64,000 bases of DNA from Cohnella abietis (GTDB lineage Bacteria > Bacillota > Bacilli > Paenibacillales > Paenibacillaceae), in the NCBI RefSeq assembly GCF_004295585.1, contig NZ_AP019400.1:897501-961500 (forward strand), in the 5' to 3' direction. Below the pieces are notes generated by a model. It made no database searches, was not told the origin of the DNA, and worked only from the letters and a program-made list of their open reading frames with translations. Below are positions 43,079 through 52,925 of the stretch, in pieces. Both the position numbers and the translations under genes were made by a program. How positions within the stretch are numbered: the first letter of the stretch is position 1; each line of letters starts with the position of its first letter.

Positions 43079-43134
43079 CCACAAATGTTACTATCCGAGC
43101 CACGCATACTCAACCCCGGGGGATTAAAATAGAT

Positions 43135-43186
43135 AGCCCCACCTGCTCCGAACGAGTCAATTCGACCGCTCGGAGCAGGTGGGGCT
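43135..43186 (-). terminator. Large terminator hairpin after the SNF2 gene
   Basis: AGCCCCACCTGCTCCGA and its exact 17-bp complement flank an 18-nt loop; on the minus strand ATCTATTTT follows. It lies 51 bases past the SNF2 stop. Confidence 0.78.
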
Positions 43187-43236
43187 AAGTCGCCCGCCAA
43201 TCCGCAGCGCATCTTCGGCTCAATTAGCAGCCAACT

Positions 43237-46200
43237 TTACCCAATCACGCTCCGGCGTAGGGTAAAGAGGTCCTTCAGCTCGTCCGTGGAAAGCTCGGTT
43301 ATCCAGCCTTCGGAGGAGGAGATGACGTTCTCGCTAAGCTGCTGCTTGCTTTCGAGCATCTCATCGATGCGCTCCTCCAGTGTGCCGAGGGAGATAAACT
43401 TGTGTACTTGAACATCACGAGTCTGGCCTATGCGGTAGGCGCGGTCTGTTGCTTGGTTCTCGACGGCCGGATTCCACCAACGGTCGAAGTGAAATACGTG
43501 GTTTGCCGCGGTCAGGTTTAGGCCGACACCGCCTGCTTTAAGTGAGAGAATAAACGCGTTCGGCTGATCAGCAGCAGGGGGTTGCTCGGCTGATTGGAAC
43601 TGGTCAATCATGCGATCGCGAGCTGCCTTAGACGTGCTTCCGTTCAGGTAAAGCACAGGCTCCTGAAGCTCTTGCTCAAGAACAAGCTTGAGCATTTCCC
43701 CCATGCCAATGTACTGTGTGAAAATAAGGCAGCGCTCGCCCTCTTCTCGAAGCTCTTTAACCATTGCGAGCAGGCGTTCCAGCTTCGAAGATCGGCTAAT
43801 TAACAATTCGGTATCGAGGATTGTACCATCAGCCGACACCGCAGCCGCAGCAGAACTTGAACCTGACGCGCTAACAGATCCCAATGCCAAAGCCGCTGCA
43901 GAAGCATCCTCAGGCAAAGCTTCCTTCGTCAGCAGTATCGGGTGATCACATAGCTGCTTAAGCCGAGTAAGCGTAGCAAGGATAGCTCCCTTACGTTCGA
44001 TGCCCTCAAGCTTCTGCATTTTCTCCATGAGTTCATTAACTGTTTGCTCATAGAGCGCGCCTTGCTCTGCAGTCAGATTGACATAGGTTTTCATCTCGTT
44101 CTTATCTGGTAAATCAAGCTGGATAGCAGGGTCTCTTTTCTTCCGGCGCAGCATGAAAGGCTTAATCAACCGCTGAAGGTCGGCCGTACGCTGCCCATCC
44201 TTTTCTTTCTCTATCGCATTAGCGAACTGATTGTTAAATTCGCGAGAGCTTCCCAAATAGCCTGGGTTAATAAAATCGTATAGAGACCAAAGCTCCGCCA
44301 ATCGATTCTCGATAGGCGTTCCGGTGAGCGCGATGCGATGCTTTGCAGGAAGGCTTCGCACAACAGTGGATTGTTTGGTTTGAGCATTTTTAATATTTTG
44401 TGCCTCATCAAGACTAATAGAGGTCCAGGTTAGACCCTGCAGCGTTTCTTGATCAAGAGAGCAAGTTGCGTAAGAGGTAAGCACAACATCTGCGTTCATC
44501 GCTTCCTCAACAAACGCTTCTCCTACAAGGCGACCGCTTCCGTAATGCAGCATAACCTTCAGAGAAGGAGCAAACCGGTTAATTTCCTTCTGCCAATTAC
44601 CCAGAACAGAGGTTGGACAAATAATGAGCGAAGGTCGCTTGTTGGGATCAGCATCAGGTGTGTTTTCTTTAATATGCAGCAGGTAAGCAATCAACTGCAC
44701 GGTTTTGCCAAGCCCCATGTCGTCTGCAAGGCAAGCACCGAGACCAAACCGGCGCAGGAAGGAAAGCCATGCGTAGCCTTCCTGCTGATAAGGCCGGAGC
44801 TCCGCTCGGAGTCCATCCGGAACAGCTAGCTTCGGATGCTCCGTCTGCTGATTCAGCTGGCTGATTAGCTTGATTAGATGCTCGTTCAGCTCGACTTCGA
44901 GCCTAACACGCTCAGCATTCTCAGCTTCTTCCTCGGCGGAGCTCCCATCCTCTGCTGGGATGCTCTCTGAACTTCCAAGAAGGTGAAGCTGCAGCACGTC
45001 CTGGAAGGAAAGACCTTGATTTTTATCAACACTGGCCATTGCTCTGCGAATTTGAGCGAGCAAAGCAGGGTCGAGCTGAATCCATTCTCCCCTGAAGCGT
45101 ACAAGCCTTACATTCTTCGCCACAAGCTCTGCGAATTCAGCTTCAGACAAATCGATTTCACCAATAGCAATGCGCCAATTGAAATCGATAATAGAATCAA
45201 GCCCGAACAACGAGCCGCCAGCTCGGCTTCCTTCACCGGAGCTAACCTTAGCACGAAGCCGAGGCTTCTTCCGACTAGCAGCTTCCCACCATGCGGGAAG
45301 AAGCACTTGCCATCCGGATTCCAGCAGGCGCTGGCTGTCCGCAGTTAAGAACCGCCAAGCTACCTCATCATTCAGTTCACCGGAAAGAATATCCTCGTTC
45401 TCTGTATTCAGAATTCCCGCAGGAAGACTTACTCGCAGTCTCTCCAGCCAACTGGCAGAGCGCTGCCTAATATGTGTTGTCCACTCGCTAGGCCACGACC
45501 CAAAAACCTCGCCGTAATCATTCATCCGAACATGTGAAATTCCGGCAGCGTCCCGTTTATTTTGCAGGACAAGCTGAAGACGCCATGCAGCCACCTCATC
45601 ATCGGGTTCAAGCAGCTGTAAAGCCGGGCGGAAGGGAGCGTTGTCTGCTTTCCAGCCAATGGAGACTAACCATTCCTTCTCGTCCATGCCTGTAGCAACG
45701 GTATGATTTTTAGAGAAAAGCAGGGGATGCTCTCTCCTCAAATCGGAAGCCGTCGCCTCAGTCCCATAGTGATTATGAAAAACTGAAGCAGAGAAGGCTG
45801 CCTTCAACGCTTCGACAAAGTCAGGTTCAGTGCTCAATTCATCAAATAAAGCCCGTTCATCTGACTCTAAAATCTCTTCATCCCAAGTCCATTGCAGCTT
45901 ACCCGATTGGAAAGCAGAATAGCTAGGAATGTAATGTTTGTCATCGATTAATGCACCTAGTAAGGGAGCGATTTGCACTAAATGTGCCGCTAAGTCGGTC
46001 CAAATCCACTCTACATGTCTTAGAGACTTAGGCTCAGCGAAAAATGGAATGACCATCTCGGCGGGCAGTAGGACAAGCTCAAGCCCTTCGATATAACGGG
46101 TTTCTAGCTCGGTACCGTAGAAGGAAGCCTCGTGCCAAGCGAATAGAGCATGCTTAAGCGCTACTCCGGATGCATAGGTGTGCTCGTTATAAGAGCCGTG

Positions 46201-46266
46201 AATCAAAGCATTTCCTTGTCCATCAAAAATGGTTACTATACTGAGCGATTCCGTATACATACTCAT
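43237..46266 (-). CDS. SNF2/RapA-type ATP-dependent helicase (YwqA-like)
   Basis: The 1009-residue protein has a long N-terminal region (about 1-490) typical of the bacterial SNF2_N-assoc type, then a Swi2/Snf2 ATPase: LADDMGLGKTVQLIAYLL, SLDEAQNIKN, LTGTPIENRLAELWSLYDFINPGYLG, and C-terminally GGVGLNLTAANHVFHFDRWWNPAVENQATDRAYRIGQTRDVQV. These enzymes remodel DNA-protein complexes or RNA polymerase. ATG 46266 overlaps the stop of the SWIM gene upstream (46263-46266). The pair matches B. subtilis YwqA and YwqB in order. Confidence 0.92.
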   Translation of the reverse strand: MSMYTESLSIVTIFDGQGNALIHGSYNEHTYASGVALKHALFAWHEASFYGTELETRYIEGLELVLLPAEMVIPFFAEPKSLRHVEWIWTDLAAHLVQIAPLLGALIDDKHYIPSYSAFQSGKLQWTWDEEILESDERALFDELSTEPDFVEALKAAFSASVFHNHYGTEATASDLRREHPLLFSKNHTVATGMDEKEWLVSIGWKADNAPFRPALQLLEPDDEVAAWRLQLVLQNKRDAAGISHVRMNDYGEVFGSWPSEWTTHIRQRSASWLERLRVSLPAGILNTENEDILSGELNDEVAWRFLTADSQRLLESGWQVLLPAWWEAASRKKPRLRAKVSSGEGSRAGGSLFGLDSIIDFNWRIAIGEIDLSEAEFAELVAKNVRLVRFRGEWIQLDPALLAQIRRAMASVDKNQGLSFQDVLQLHLLGSSESIPAEDGSSAEEEAENAERVRLEVELNEHLIKLISQLNQQTEHPKLAVPDGLRAELRPYQQEGYAWLSFLRRFGLGACLADDMGLGKTVQLIAYLLHIKENTPDADPNKRPSLIICPTSVLGNWQKEINRFAPSLKVMLHYGSGRLVGEAFVEEAMNADVVLTSYATCSLDQETLQGLTWTSISLDEAQNIKNAQTKQSTVVRSLPAKHRIALTGTPIENRLAELWSLYDFINPGYLGSSREFNNQFANAIEKEKDGQRTADLQRLIKPFMLRRKKRDPAIQLDLPDKNEMKTYVNLTAEQGALYEQTVNELMEKMQKLEGIERKGAILATLTRLKQLCDHPILLTKEALPEDASAAALALGSVSASGSSSAAAAVSADGTILDTELLISRSSKLERLLAMVKELREEGERCLIFTQYIGMGEMLKLVLEQELQEPVLYLNGSTSKAARDRMIDQFQSAEQPPAADQPNAFILSLKAGGVGLNLTAANHVFHFDRWWNPAVENQATDRAYRIGQTRDVQVHKFISLGTLEERIDEMLESKQQLSENVISSSEGWITELSTDELKDLFTLRRSVIG

Positions 46267-47915
46267 TGCAGCAGTTTTCCTTTCCTAAGCTCCTCTTGCA
46301 GCGCCCGTAGCCGACTATTACGGCTTAAGAATGAGTCGAAAAAAAGCTCCCAACGCTGCTCTTGCTTCATTTTTTTGTATAGCTTAGCTAATCTTTTTAA
46401 CATTTTAACGGCGGATTTGTAGGCATCCCGGTTTTTAAGAAGCACATATTTCTCAATAGCCTGGTGGTAGAAGGGGAGCAGCACCTCAGGAGCATTTTTC
46501 TCCAAGGGCTGTAGCTCAGCTACCCGGAAATCGAGAGGGTCGCTATTCATGGTCAGATGGTAGTCAATCCAGCGCTCCCACTTTTCATTAATCAACAGCT
46601 TCTCCTCGTATATAGCGCGAGAATGAGGAAGCATGGAAGCGAGAGTTTCCCACATTTGTTGCTCTGCTCGAGGCAAGTGTTGGGCGGCCAGATCCCAATA
46701 GCCAGCATAAACTAGAATACTAGGGCTTCGTCTTACAGTGAACAGAGGAGCAACTTCTATTAGCCAATTCGTCAAGCGTTCCCATTGCTCGTTCTGCGAA
46801 AGGTGCACTAGGAAAAATATGATACTATCCTCGGGGATATTATTCTTCTCTTGCGCCTTATTAAGCAGGCTTTTTGCGACATCATCATGACCTTGATACA
46901 GATGCATTCCGCTTTGGGCAATGGAGTAGGTAATTGAAGAGAGGGTTGATCCGAGCTCCTGTGCTTCTTGCGCAAGCTGCTTAAGCTCAGTTGAGCAAAG
47001 GTCCTCATTGTCCAAAGTGGGGGACATCCAGAGGGTCCAGGCGCCCAAGTAGTTATACAAGAAGTAATGTTTATCATTCTTTTCCACAAGCATTTTCTTA
47101 CGTAAATGGATGATAGTTTGCGCGACTAGTGAGGCGTTATCGGGCTCAGCTGCCGGGATAATGATACTTTCAATCAGCTTCTCAACCGTTTCCTGTATAT
47201 CGGAAGCTGCATGGTGAGCGTGATAAGCGAGATAAGAGTACATATATCCAGACTGATCCTGAGGCAGCTTCGATAGCTCGGAGAGAATGAATAGACGGGC
47301 ATGTAGACTGAAAAAGAGATCTAAAACAGGTGGGAGCTCAGGTTTAATCTTATAAATGGCTTTTAGAGCGTCTTGGGAAAATTGTATATTCTGAGAGCGT
47401 TGACTTAAACGTGCAGTGCAGCGCTCAAACAATTCATGCCACTCATGCACACTCATACTTTTCATTTGAGAAGCTTGCTCTTTAATCTCTGCTGCTTCTT
47501 TAGCCGCGTTACTTGCTTCAATTTTCTTAGCTTTGCTATAGCTCATCGCATGAGAAACAGGCTTAGCAGATGGTTGGGGTGCGGTGACCGATTTGGCGTT
47601 CACTAACGTGTGAATAGATCGATTATGAAGGTCTGCATATTTGAGGAGTGCTGCAAACATATGCTTGCAGAAGCCCTTCACCGGACAATCACAACGGCTT
47701 GTCGTGAAAAAATCCAAATCAATGGAGACATGATAATTTTCTGAGCCTTCCACAATAGCCTCTATAGAACGGTTAGAGGGCATCGTTAACTTTAGAACAT
47801 GAGCTTGCTTAAAGTATTGAAAACCCCGATTCAGGGTAACGTCTTCGAAATTATCAGCTACGTCTTGAACGAGCATATTCCACTGATCATCATCAATTTC
47901 ATAATTTGGTGTCAT
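46263..47915 (-). CDS. SWIM zinc finger protein (YwqB-like)
   Basis: The 550-residue protein has a SWIM finger near residues 72-90 (SRCDCPVKGFCKHMFAALLKYA, CxC...CxH) at the end of a small DNA-binding-like domain. The rest is helical, TPR-like. SWIM proteins form an operon with SNF2 helicases and are thought to guide them to DNA. ATG 47915 follows TAGGAG. It overlaps the helicase gene by four bases, so translation is coupled. Confidence 0.9.
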   Translation of the reverse strand: MTPNYEIDDDQWNMLVQDVADNFEDVTLNRGFQYFKQAHVLKLTMPSNRSIEAIVEGSENYHVSIDLDFFTTSRCDCPVKGFCKHMFAALLKYADLHNRSIHTLVNAKSVTAPQPSAKPVSHAMSYSKAKKIEASNAAKEAAEIKEQASQMKSMSVHEWHELFERCTARLSQRSQNIQFSQDALKAIYKIKPELPPVLDLFFSLHARLFILSELSKLPQDQSGYMYSYLAYHAHHAASDIQETVEKLIESIIIPAAEPDNASLVAQTIIHLRKKMLVEKNDKHYFLYNYLGAWTLWMSPTLDNEDLCSTELKQLAQEAQELGSTLSSITYSIAQSGMHLYQGHDDVAKSLLNKAQEKNNIPEDSIIFFLVHLSQNEQWERLTNWLIEVAPLFTVRRSPSILVYAGYWDLAAQHLPRAEQQMWETLASMLPHSRAIYEEKLLINEKWERWIDYHLTMNSDPLDFRVAELQPLEKNAPEVLLPFYHQAIEKYVLLKNRDAYKSAVKMLKRLAKLYKKMKQEQRWELFFDSFLSRNSRLRALQEELRKGKLLQ

Positions 47916-48164
47916 TATTGTAAGCTCCTAACCGATAAAGGGATCATGCTTTGCACCAGAATACTGCTAGATGCAATCGAGTAGATAGACTTGTTTCGAT
48001 CAGTATAGCACATCCAATAATAGAGGGAAGAATCGAAGCAGGGCTTATTATGAAAATAGGGTTTCAGGTCAAAGGGTTGAATTCCGCGGCGATCATTTTA
48101 TTTGCTGGGGGAGTTGAACTCGGAATCGGGGCATGCTTCTATAGACAAGAAAATGGAATGAAAA

Positions 48165-49070
48165 TCACATGATTTTACTAGCCAAAGCCGGAAGAGCCGG
48201 AGCTTCAACCGGTTCAATGTGAATATGAACGTGCGAGATATGATGGACCTCATAAATTATTCTTTCTATATTTTCGGTGATTTCATGGCTTTCGCTTACG
48301 TTAAGCTGATAGTCCACTCCAATCGTGACGTCGACTAGCTTGTTGTTTCCATGGATGCGAGCTTTAATGTCGATGATCGCTTCCACTCCTGGGATTTCGT
48401 TAATGGTTTGCTGAATTTCCTGTAGCTCTGCATCATCGAAGCCATCGGTAAGCGCATGAGAGCTGTCACGAAAAATGCCCCAAGCTGTCTTACAAATAAT
48501 ACCTCCCACAAGTAAGGCTGTTAGAGGATCCAGCCATGGAAGTCCAAATTGAGAGCCGATAATTCCGATAAAGGCACCAACACTTACAAATGCGTCCGAG
48601 CGGTTGTCTTGTGCTGCTGCCATAAGGGCGTTGCTCTTTATTTTTTTAGCTAAACGGAAATTGTACAAATAAACAAAATAGATAACAACGGCACAAAAAA
48701 TCGCTGTCCAAGCCGCAATGCTGTCGGGTGATTCTAAGCTCGGTGTGCGAAACTTCATTATGGCTTGATAGAGAACTTGAAGTCCGACCGCAAACATGAT
48801 AAACGAGGCAATTAGCGCGGCCACTGTCTCGGCTCGAAAATGACCGTAACGGTGATCGTTATCCGCCGGTTTTCGCGAAATTTTTAAGCCGATTAAGACA
48901 GCAAGTGAGGCGACAATGTCGGTCGAGTTATTCAATCCGTCCGCCATCAGTGCTTCGGAATTCGTAGAATGCGCAATTGCTAGCTTCAGCGCCGATAAGA
49001 TGATATAAGCGACAATACTTAACCATGCGCCTTTTTCGCCTAGCTTGATGTCATCATACTTGTTTTCCAT
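48165..49070 (-). CDS. Cation diffusion facilitator (CDF) metal efflux transporter
   Basis: The 301-residue protein has six membrane helices with the CDF metal site ADGLNNSTDIVASL (helix 2, Asp/Asn-Asp) and DNRSDAFVSVGA (helix 5), the HRYGHFRAETV loop, and a C-terminal cytoplasmic domain (HHISHVHIHIEPVEAP) with metal-binding His. CDF proteins export Zn, Mn, Fe or Co in exchange for protons. ATG 49070 with GAGGTG upstream is chosen over GTG 49079. It may be monocistronic. Confidence 0.92.
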   Translation of the reverse strand: MENKYDDIKLGEKGAWLSIVAYIILSALKLAIAHSTNSEALMADGLNNSTDIVASLAVLIGLKISRKPADNDHRYGHFRAETVAALIASFIMFAVGLQVLYQAIMKFRTPSLESPDSIAAWTAIFCAVVIYFVYLYNFRLAKKIKSNALMAAAQDNRSDAFVSVGAFIGIIGSQFGLPWLDPLTALLVGGIICKTAWGIFRDSSHALTDGFDDAELQEIQQTINEIPGVEAIIDIKARIHGNNKLVDVTIGVDYQLNVSESHEITENIERIIYEVHHISHVHIHIEPVEAPALPALASKIM

Positions 49071-49279
49071 TTGCCGCACCTCGCTCCCAAACTCATCGAA
49101 GTTAATGATACTAGACAGAAGTTGTGTGGGTCTAGAGAAACAGTTTTGCTGTTATCATTAAAAATAAGCATGGGTAAACAGTGTTGAGCAGCTCCAAAAA
49201 AGTGAGATGAATGCTATTCTTCACTCTGTAATATATGGAAAATAATATTGACAACTGATGAGAAAAGAAAATATATTAG

Positions 49280-49291
49280 TTGTACATACAA
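49280..49291 (+). promoter_or_regulatory. MarR-type operator, copy 1
   Basis: TTGTACATACAA, 24 bases before the MarR start, is the exact reverse complement of the copy at 49764. Each copy is itself a near-palindrome. Confidence 0.65.
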
Positions 49292-49315
49292 AATAAAAAA
49301 AGCAGGTGCATATAT

Positions 49316-49741
49316 ATGGATGATGGATTTCTGCGTAATTGCTTATTTTTCACCGCTAACCGCTTAAGCCGCTCCATTACGAGAATAGCAGAGGAAGAGT
49401 TTGCATCAACAGGATTAAGTCCCATGTATGGTTATCTTATTTTGCTGATCAATGGGAGTCCTGGGATTTCGCAGAAGGAGTTGTCTGAGAAGTTATCTAT
49501 TACGCCATCGACATTGACGCGGTTTATGGATAAATTGGAAGGCAAAGGGCTGGCAGAGCGTAAGGTAAATGGGAAAACAGTTCAAGCCTATCCCACAGTT
49601 AAAGGTAAGGAATTGGAAGGAACGATACGTCAAGCCTCCAAGAGGCTAAAGGAAAGCTACTCTGAGATTCTTGGCTTTGATGATGGTGCAAAGCTTTCGG
49701 ATGAAATTCAAGCTGCAAGCGAACAACTAGAGAAGAAATAA
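49316..49741 (+). CDS. MarR-family regulator
   Basis: The 141-residue protein has a winged helix at about 35-100: LILLINGSPGISQKELSEKLSITPSTLTRFMDKLEGKGLAERKVNGKTVQAYPTVKGKELE, with the usual wing. ATG 49316 with GCAGGTGC upstream is chosen over ATG 49280. It is followed after 68 bases by an MFS gene on the same strand, and the same operator lies before both, so it probably represses itself and the transporter and is released by a drug-like ligand. Confidence 0.9.
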   Translation: MDDGFLRNCLFFTANRLSRSITRIAEEEFASTGLSPMYGYLILLINGSPGISQKELSEKLSITPSTLTRFMDKLEGKGLAERKVNGKTVQAYPTVKGKELEGTIRQASKRLKESYSEILGFDDGAKLSDEIQAASEQLEKK

Positions 49742-49763
49742 GCTATTTCTTCTTTTAATATAG

Positions 49764-49775
49764 TTGTATGTACAA
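49764..49775 (+). promoter_or_regulatory. MarR-type operator, copy 2
   Basis: TTGTATGTACAA lies 35 bases before the MFS start and is the reverse complement of the copy at 49280. Confidence 0.65.
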
Positions 49776-49809
49776 ACAAAATACAAAATAACAGGATTGA
49801 GGACTAAGC

Positions 49810-51090
49810 ATGAGCGCGAATAAAGCTTCAAGTAAATTATATTACGGATGGATTGTTGTTCTAATTACTTTTATCACCTTACTAGTATCAGCAGGAATTC
49901 GTTCATTACCTAGCGTGCTTATGATTCCACTCGAAGGCGAATTTGGATGGAGTCGTGGTGGGATTTCTGGCGTGGTGTCCGTGGGGATATTTTTATATGG
50001 CTTAATGGGGCCATTCTCGGCAGCTTTGTTACTTAGATTTGGTATTCGGAGGATAATGGTAGTCGCCCTAGCAGTACTAGCGGTTAGCCTGTCGATCACT
50101 CCGTTGATGACGGCGTTATGGCAATTTCAATTCTTATGGGGCTTCGTTGCGGGACTTGGGACGGGTATGATGGCTAACGTGCTTGGTGTAACTGTTGCTA
50201 ATCAATGGTTTACGAAGAGAAAGGGATTAGTGGTTGGGATGTTAACAGCCAGTGCTGCAACCGGTCAGCTTTTATTTATGCCCTTAATGGCCCAAATAAC
50301 GATAGATATGGGATGGAGATATGCGGTATATGCTGGCGTAGCTGCTGTTCTCATTGTACTTGTTATTGTTGCCATCTGGATGAGAAACCATCCGCACGAC
50401 GTCGGTGCCGCTTCTTATGGTACGGAGGAAGTTGTTAAGCCAACTCCTTTCAAGGGCAATATTTTTCTCACTCCATTACGTGTACTCCGATCTGCGCTTA
50501 AGGATTCTACCTTCTGGCTGCTTGCCGGGACATTTTTCTTCTGTGGGTTCTCAACTAACGGCTTAATTGGTACGCATTTGATACCTGCCTGCGGAGATAT
50601 CGGAATTCCAGGTGTTGTAGCTGCTGGGTTCCTTGCATTAATGGGATTGTTTGATCTAGTAGGAACGACTTTGTCAGGATGGCTATCCGATAGATTCGAC
50701 AGCAGATGGCTGCTGTTCTGGTACTACGCTCTTCGTGGTCTTTCGCTCCTGTTCTTACCTCAGGCGCTTCAGATGGGTTACGTTGAGATGATGATTTTTA
50801 CCGTTTTCTATGGTCTGGATTGGATTGCTACCGTACCGCCTACTGTAAAAATATCATCGAATGTGTTCGGTAAAGAGCAGGCAGGTATGGTTTTTGGCTG
50901 GATCGTTGTCGCTCATCAGATCGGAGCTTCTGTTGCTGCATATGGAGCAGGGGTTATGCGTGATTGGTTAGGCTCATACTCTATTCCATTCATTGCGGCG
51001 GGCTTCGTTTGCTTCCTCGCAGCACTGATGGCAATTAAGATTTCTAAGGAGAGCGCGTCAGTAACGGTACAAATGAATAAAGCAATGTAA
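49810..51090 (+). CDS. MFS transporter (monocarboxylate/oxalate-formate-like), MarR-controlled
   Basis: The 426-residue protein has twelve membrane helices. YYGWIVVLITFITLLVSAGIRSLPSVLMIPLEGEFGWSRGGISGVVSVGIFLYGLMGPFSAALLLRFGIRR is typical of the MCT/OFA branch of MFS carriers. Sequence cannot fix the substrate; small carboxylates are usual for this branch. It is the likely target of the MarR regulator upstream. ATG 49810 follows GGATTGAGGA. Confidence 0.88.
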   Translation: MSANKASSKLYYGWIVVLITFITLLVSAGIRSLPSVLMIPLEGEFGWSRGGISGVVSVGIFLYGLMGPFSAALLLRFGIRRIMVVALAVLAVSLSITPLMTALWQFQFLWGFVAGLGTGMMANVLGVTVANQWFTKRKGLVVGMLTASAATGQLLFMPLMAQITIDMGWRYAVYAGVAAVLIVLVIVAIWMRNHPHDVGAASYGTEEVVKPTPFKGNIFLTPLRVLRSALKDSTFWLLAGTFFFCGFSTNGLIGTHLIPACGDIGIPGVVAAGFLALMGLFDLVGTTLSGWLSDRFDSRWLLFWYYALRGLSLLFLPQALQMGYVEMMIFTVFYGLDWIATVPPTVKISSNVFGKEQAGMVFGWIVVAHQIGASVAAYGAGVMRDWLGSYSIPFIAAGFVCFLAALMAIKISKESASVTVQMNKAM

Positions 51091-51267
51091 CTCCCTTCTT
51101 CGGAGCTGGCACATATCAAGCCCAGGAAGCGGGCAGTAGACGTGACATCACGAACTTTTCTGACTAGGTTTAGGAGTATTTACGAAACTCGGGGGTAACC
51201 TATTTCGTATTTAAATGAGATAATAAAAGATATTTCATTTATGCTCTTTAACGAAAGGAAGTTAGAA

Positions 51268-52401
51268 GTGAATAATTCACGCGGCCGATCTATGCTGATG
51301 GGGATCGGAGTTTTCCTGCTAGCTAAGTTTAAGTGGGCATTGGCTATGCTGAAGTGGACTAAATTTGGTGGTACATTCATATCGATGATAGTAAGCTTGG
51401 GTGCATATGCCGCCTTATATGGTTGGAAGTTTGGGGTTGCTTTAGTATATTTGCTATTCGTCCATGAAATGGGTCATGTTATCGCGGCTAAGCGCAAAGG
51501 CATACCGACATCTCCAGCCTTCTTCATTCCATTCTTAGGTGCTATGATTTCGTTAAAAGAACGTCCAAAGGATGCAGCTACCGAAGCTTATATGGCTTAT
51601 GGAGGTCCGCTTGCAGGGCTAATTTCCTTCTTGCCTGCAGTCGTGCTTTATCAATATACCGAGGAACCGTTCTGGGCGATGGTTATTTTCATGGGTGCGA
51701 TGATTAACTTGTTTAATTTGCTGCCTGTATCGCCGTTGGACGGAGGGCGCATCGTCTCGGTGCTTTCCACGAAAATTTGGTTTGTAGGTCTATTATTGCT
51801 AGGTGTATTTGTTGCTGTTTCTCCAAGTCCGATACTCTTTCTTATTATTATCATGGGACTTTTCTCTTGGTGGAATCGAGCTAAAGAGGGGCATCGGAAC
51901 GCCTTGCTTTCTTACGAGAGAGAGAAGCTTATGGCCTACCGGGATGCCATTGCACATTGGCCGACTTTAACAACTACTTGGAATCTTAAGCAAGCGTTGT
52001 CTGCTGAAATCTCCGCTGCTGCTCAGGCGGCACAATCGGTTGAGGGTAAACGGATGATTCCTTTCCTGCATGATGATGAGAGGCTAGCCCGTGAGAAGGC
52101 GAGGATGGACCGTCACTATGCCGATCTGACTATGAACCTGCTGCAAGAGTGGGAGCATCAGCCGGTGGAGTATGCAGATGCAGATCCATCGCGTCCAATT
52201 CCTTCGAAGCTCCTTGGCATTGCTCAACAGACAGCGGATAATAAGATTCAGCAGCTGGAAGACGAGCTGAAGCAAAATAGAGCCTATTATGTAGCGCCGG
52301 CCTCTGTTAAGTGGAAGGTGCTAGTAGCTTATCTCCTTCTAGCTGGAGTGTTATCGCTATTCATGGTATATGGACATAACCTAATGGAGCTATATCGTTA
52401 A
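51268..52401 (+). CDS. Site-2-protease-family (M50) membrane metalloprotease
   Basis: The 377-residue protein has five to seven membrane segments. VHEMGHVIAAKRKG near 75 is the HExxH zinc site and NLFNLLPVSPLDGGRIVSVL near 150 the NPDG-like second motif with the third ligand, as in SpoIVFB/S2P-type intramembrane proteases. A cytoplasmic helical region at about 215-350 and a last membrane helix are additional. GTG 51268 with AAAGGAAG upstream is chosen over ATG 51241. Substrates are unknown; an anti-sigma factor would be the usual kind. Confidence 0.88.
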   Translation: MNNSRGRSMLMGIGVFLLAKFKWALAMLKWTKFGGTFISMIVSLGAYAALYGWKFGVALVYLLFVHEMGHVIAAKRKGIPTSPAFFIPFLGAMISLKERPKDAATEAYMAYGGPLAGLISFLPAVVLYQYTEEPFWAMVIFMGAMINLFNLLPVSPLDGGRIVSVLSTKIWFVGLLLLGVFVAVSPSPILFLIIIMGLFSWWNRAKEGHRNALLSYEREKLMAYRDAIAHWPTLTTTWNLKQALSAEISAAAQAAQSVEGKRMIPFLHDDERLAREKARMDRHYADLTMNLLQEWEHQPVEYADADPSRPIPSKLLGIAQQTADNKIQQLEDELKQNRAYYVAPASVKWKVLVAYLLLAGVLSLFMVYGHNLMELYR

Positions 52402-52467
52402 AATAATAAAGGGGCACTTTCTCTACGTAAGTGGGGAGGTGTCTTTTTGCTTGCTGCTCCCCGTAGC

Positions 52468-52925
52468 CCCGAGCGAACCCCGTTGTACGAAAGAATCGGG
52501 TAACGCGCCCCATACAAGCCAGTAGCGTACCTCGTTGTACGAAAGAATCGAGTAACGCACCCCAAACAAGCCCCGAGCAGACCCTGTTGTACGAAGAAAT
52601 CGAGTAACGCGTCCCAAGCAAGCCAGTATCCGACCCCGTTGTACGAAAGAATCGAGTAACGCACCCCAAACAAGCTCCAAGCGGACCCCGTTGTACGAAA
52701 GAATCGAGTAACGCGCCCCAAACAAGCTCCGAGCGGACCCTGTTGTACGAAGAAATCGAGTAACGCGCCCCAAACAAGCCAGTAGTGTACCCCGTTGTAC
52801 GAAAGAATCGAGTAACGCGCCCCAAACAAGCCAGTAGCGGACTCCGTTGTACGAAGAAATCGAGTAACGCACCCCAAACAAGCTCCGAGCGAACCCCGTT
52901 GTACGAAGAAATCGAGTAACGCCCA
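52468..52925. repeat. 52-bp tandem repeat array, about 9 units
   Basis: TTGTACGA recurs at 52483, 52535, 52587, 52639, 52691, 52743, 52795, 52847 and 52899, exactly 52 bases apart. Each unit also has ATCGAGTAACGC and CCCCAAACAAG. Units are mosaics of two versions of the left part (CCAGTAGCG or CTCCGAGCG) and of the middle (AAGAATCG or AGAAATCG). The array follows the M50 gene. Because 52 is not a multiple of three, all three minus-strand frames look open. Confidence 0.92.

Noticed and set aside
42608..43084. A 158-residue minus-strand frame of nine 17-residue repeats (LSSPQCVIPTRM...) as a repeat protein
   Set aside because: It is open only because 51 is a multiple of three. There is no ribosome binding site, no signal peptide, and changes between units fall at all codon positions.
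47951..48172. 73-residue frame between the SWIM and CDF genes
   Set aside because: No ribosome binding site, no motif, and it overlaps the end of the CDF gene on the other strand.
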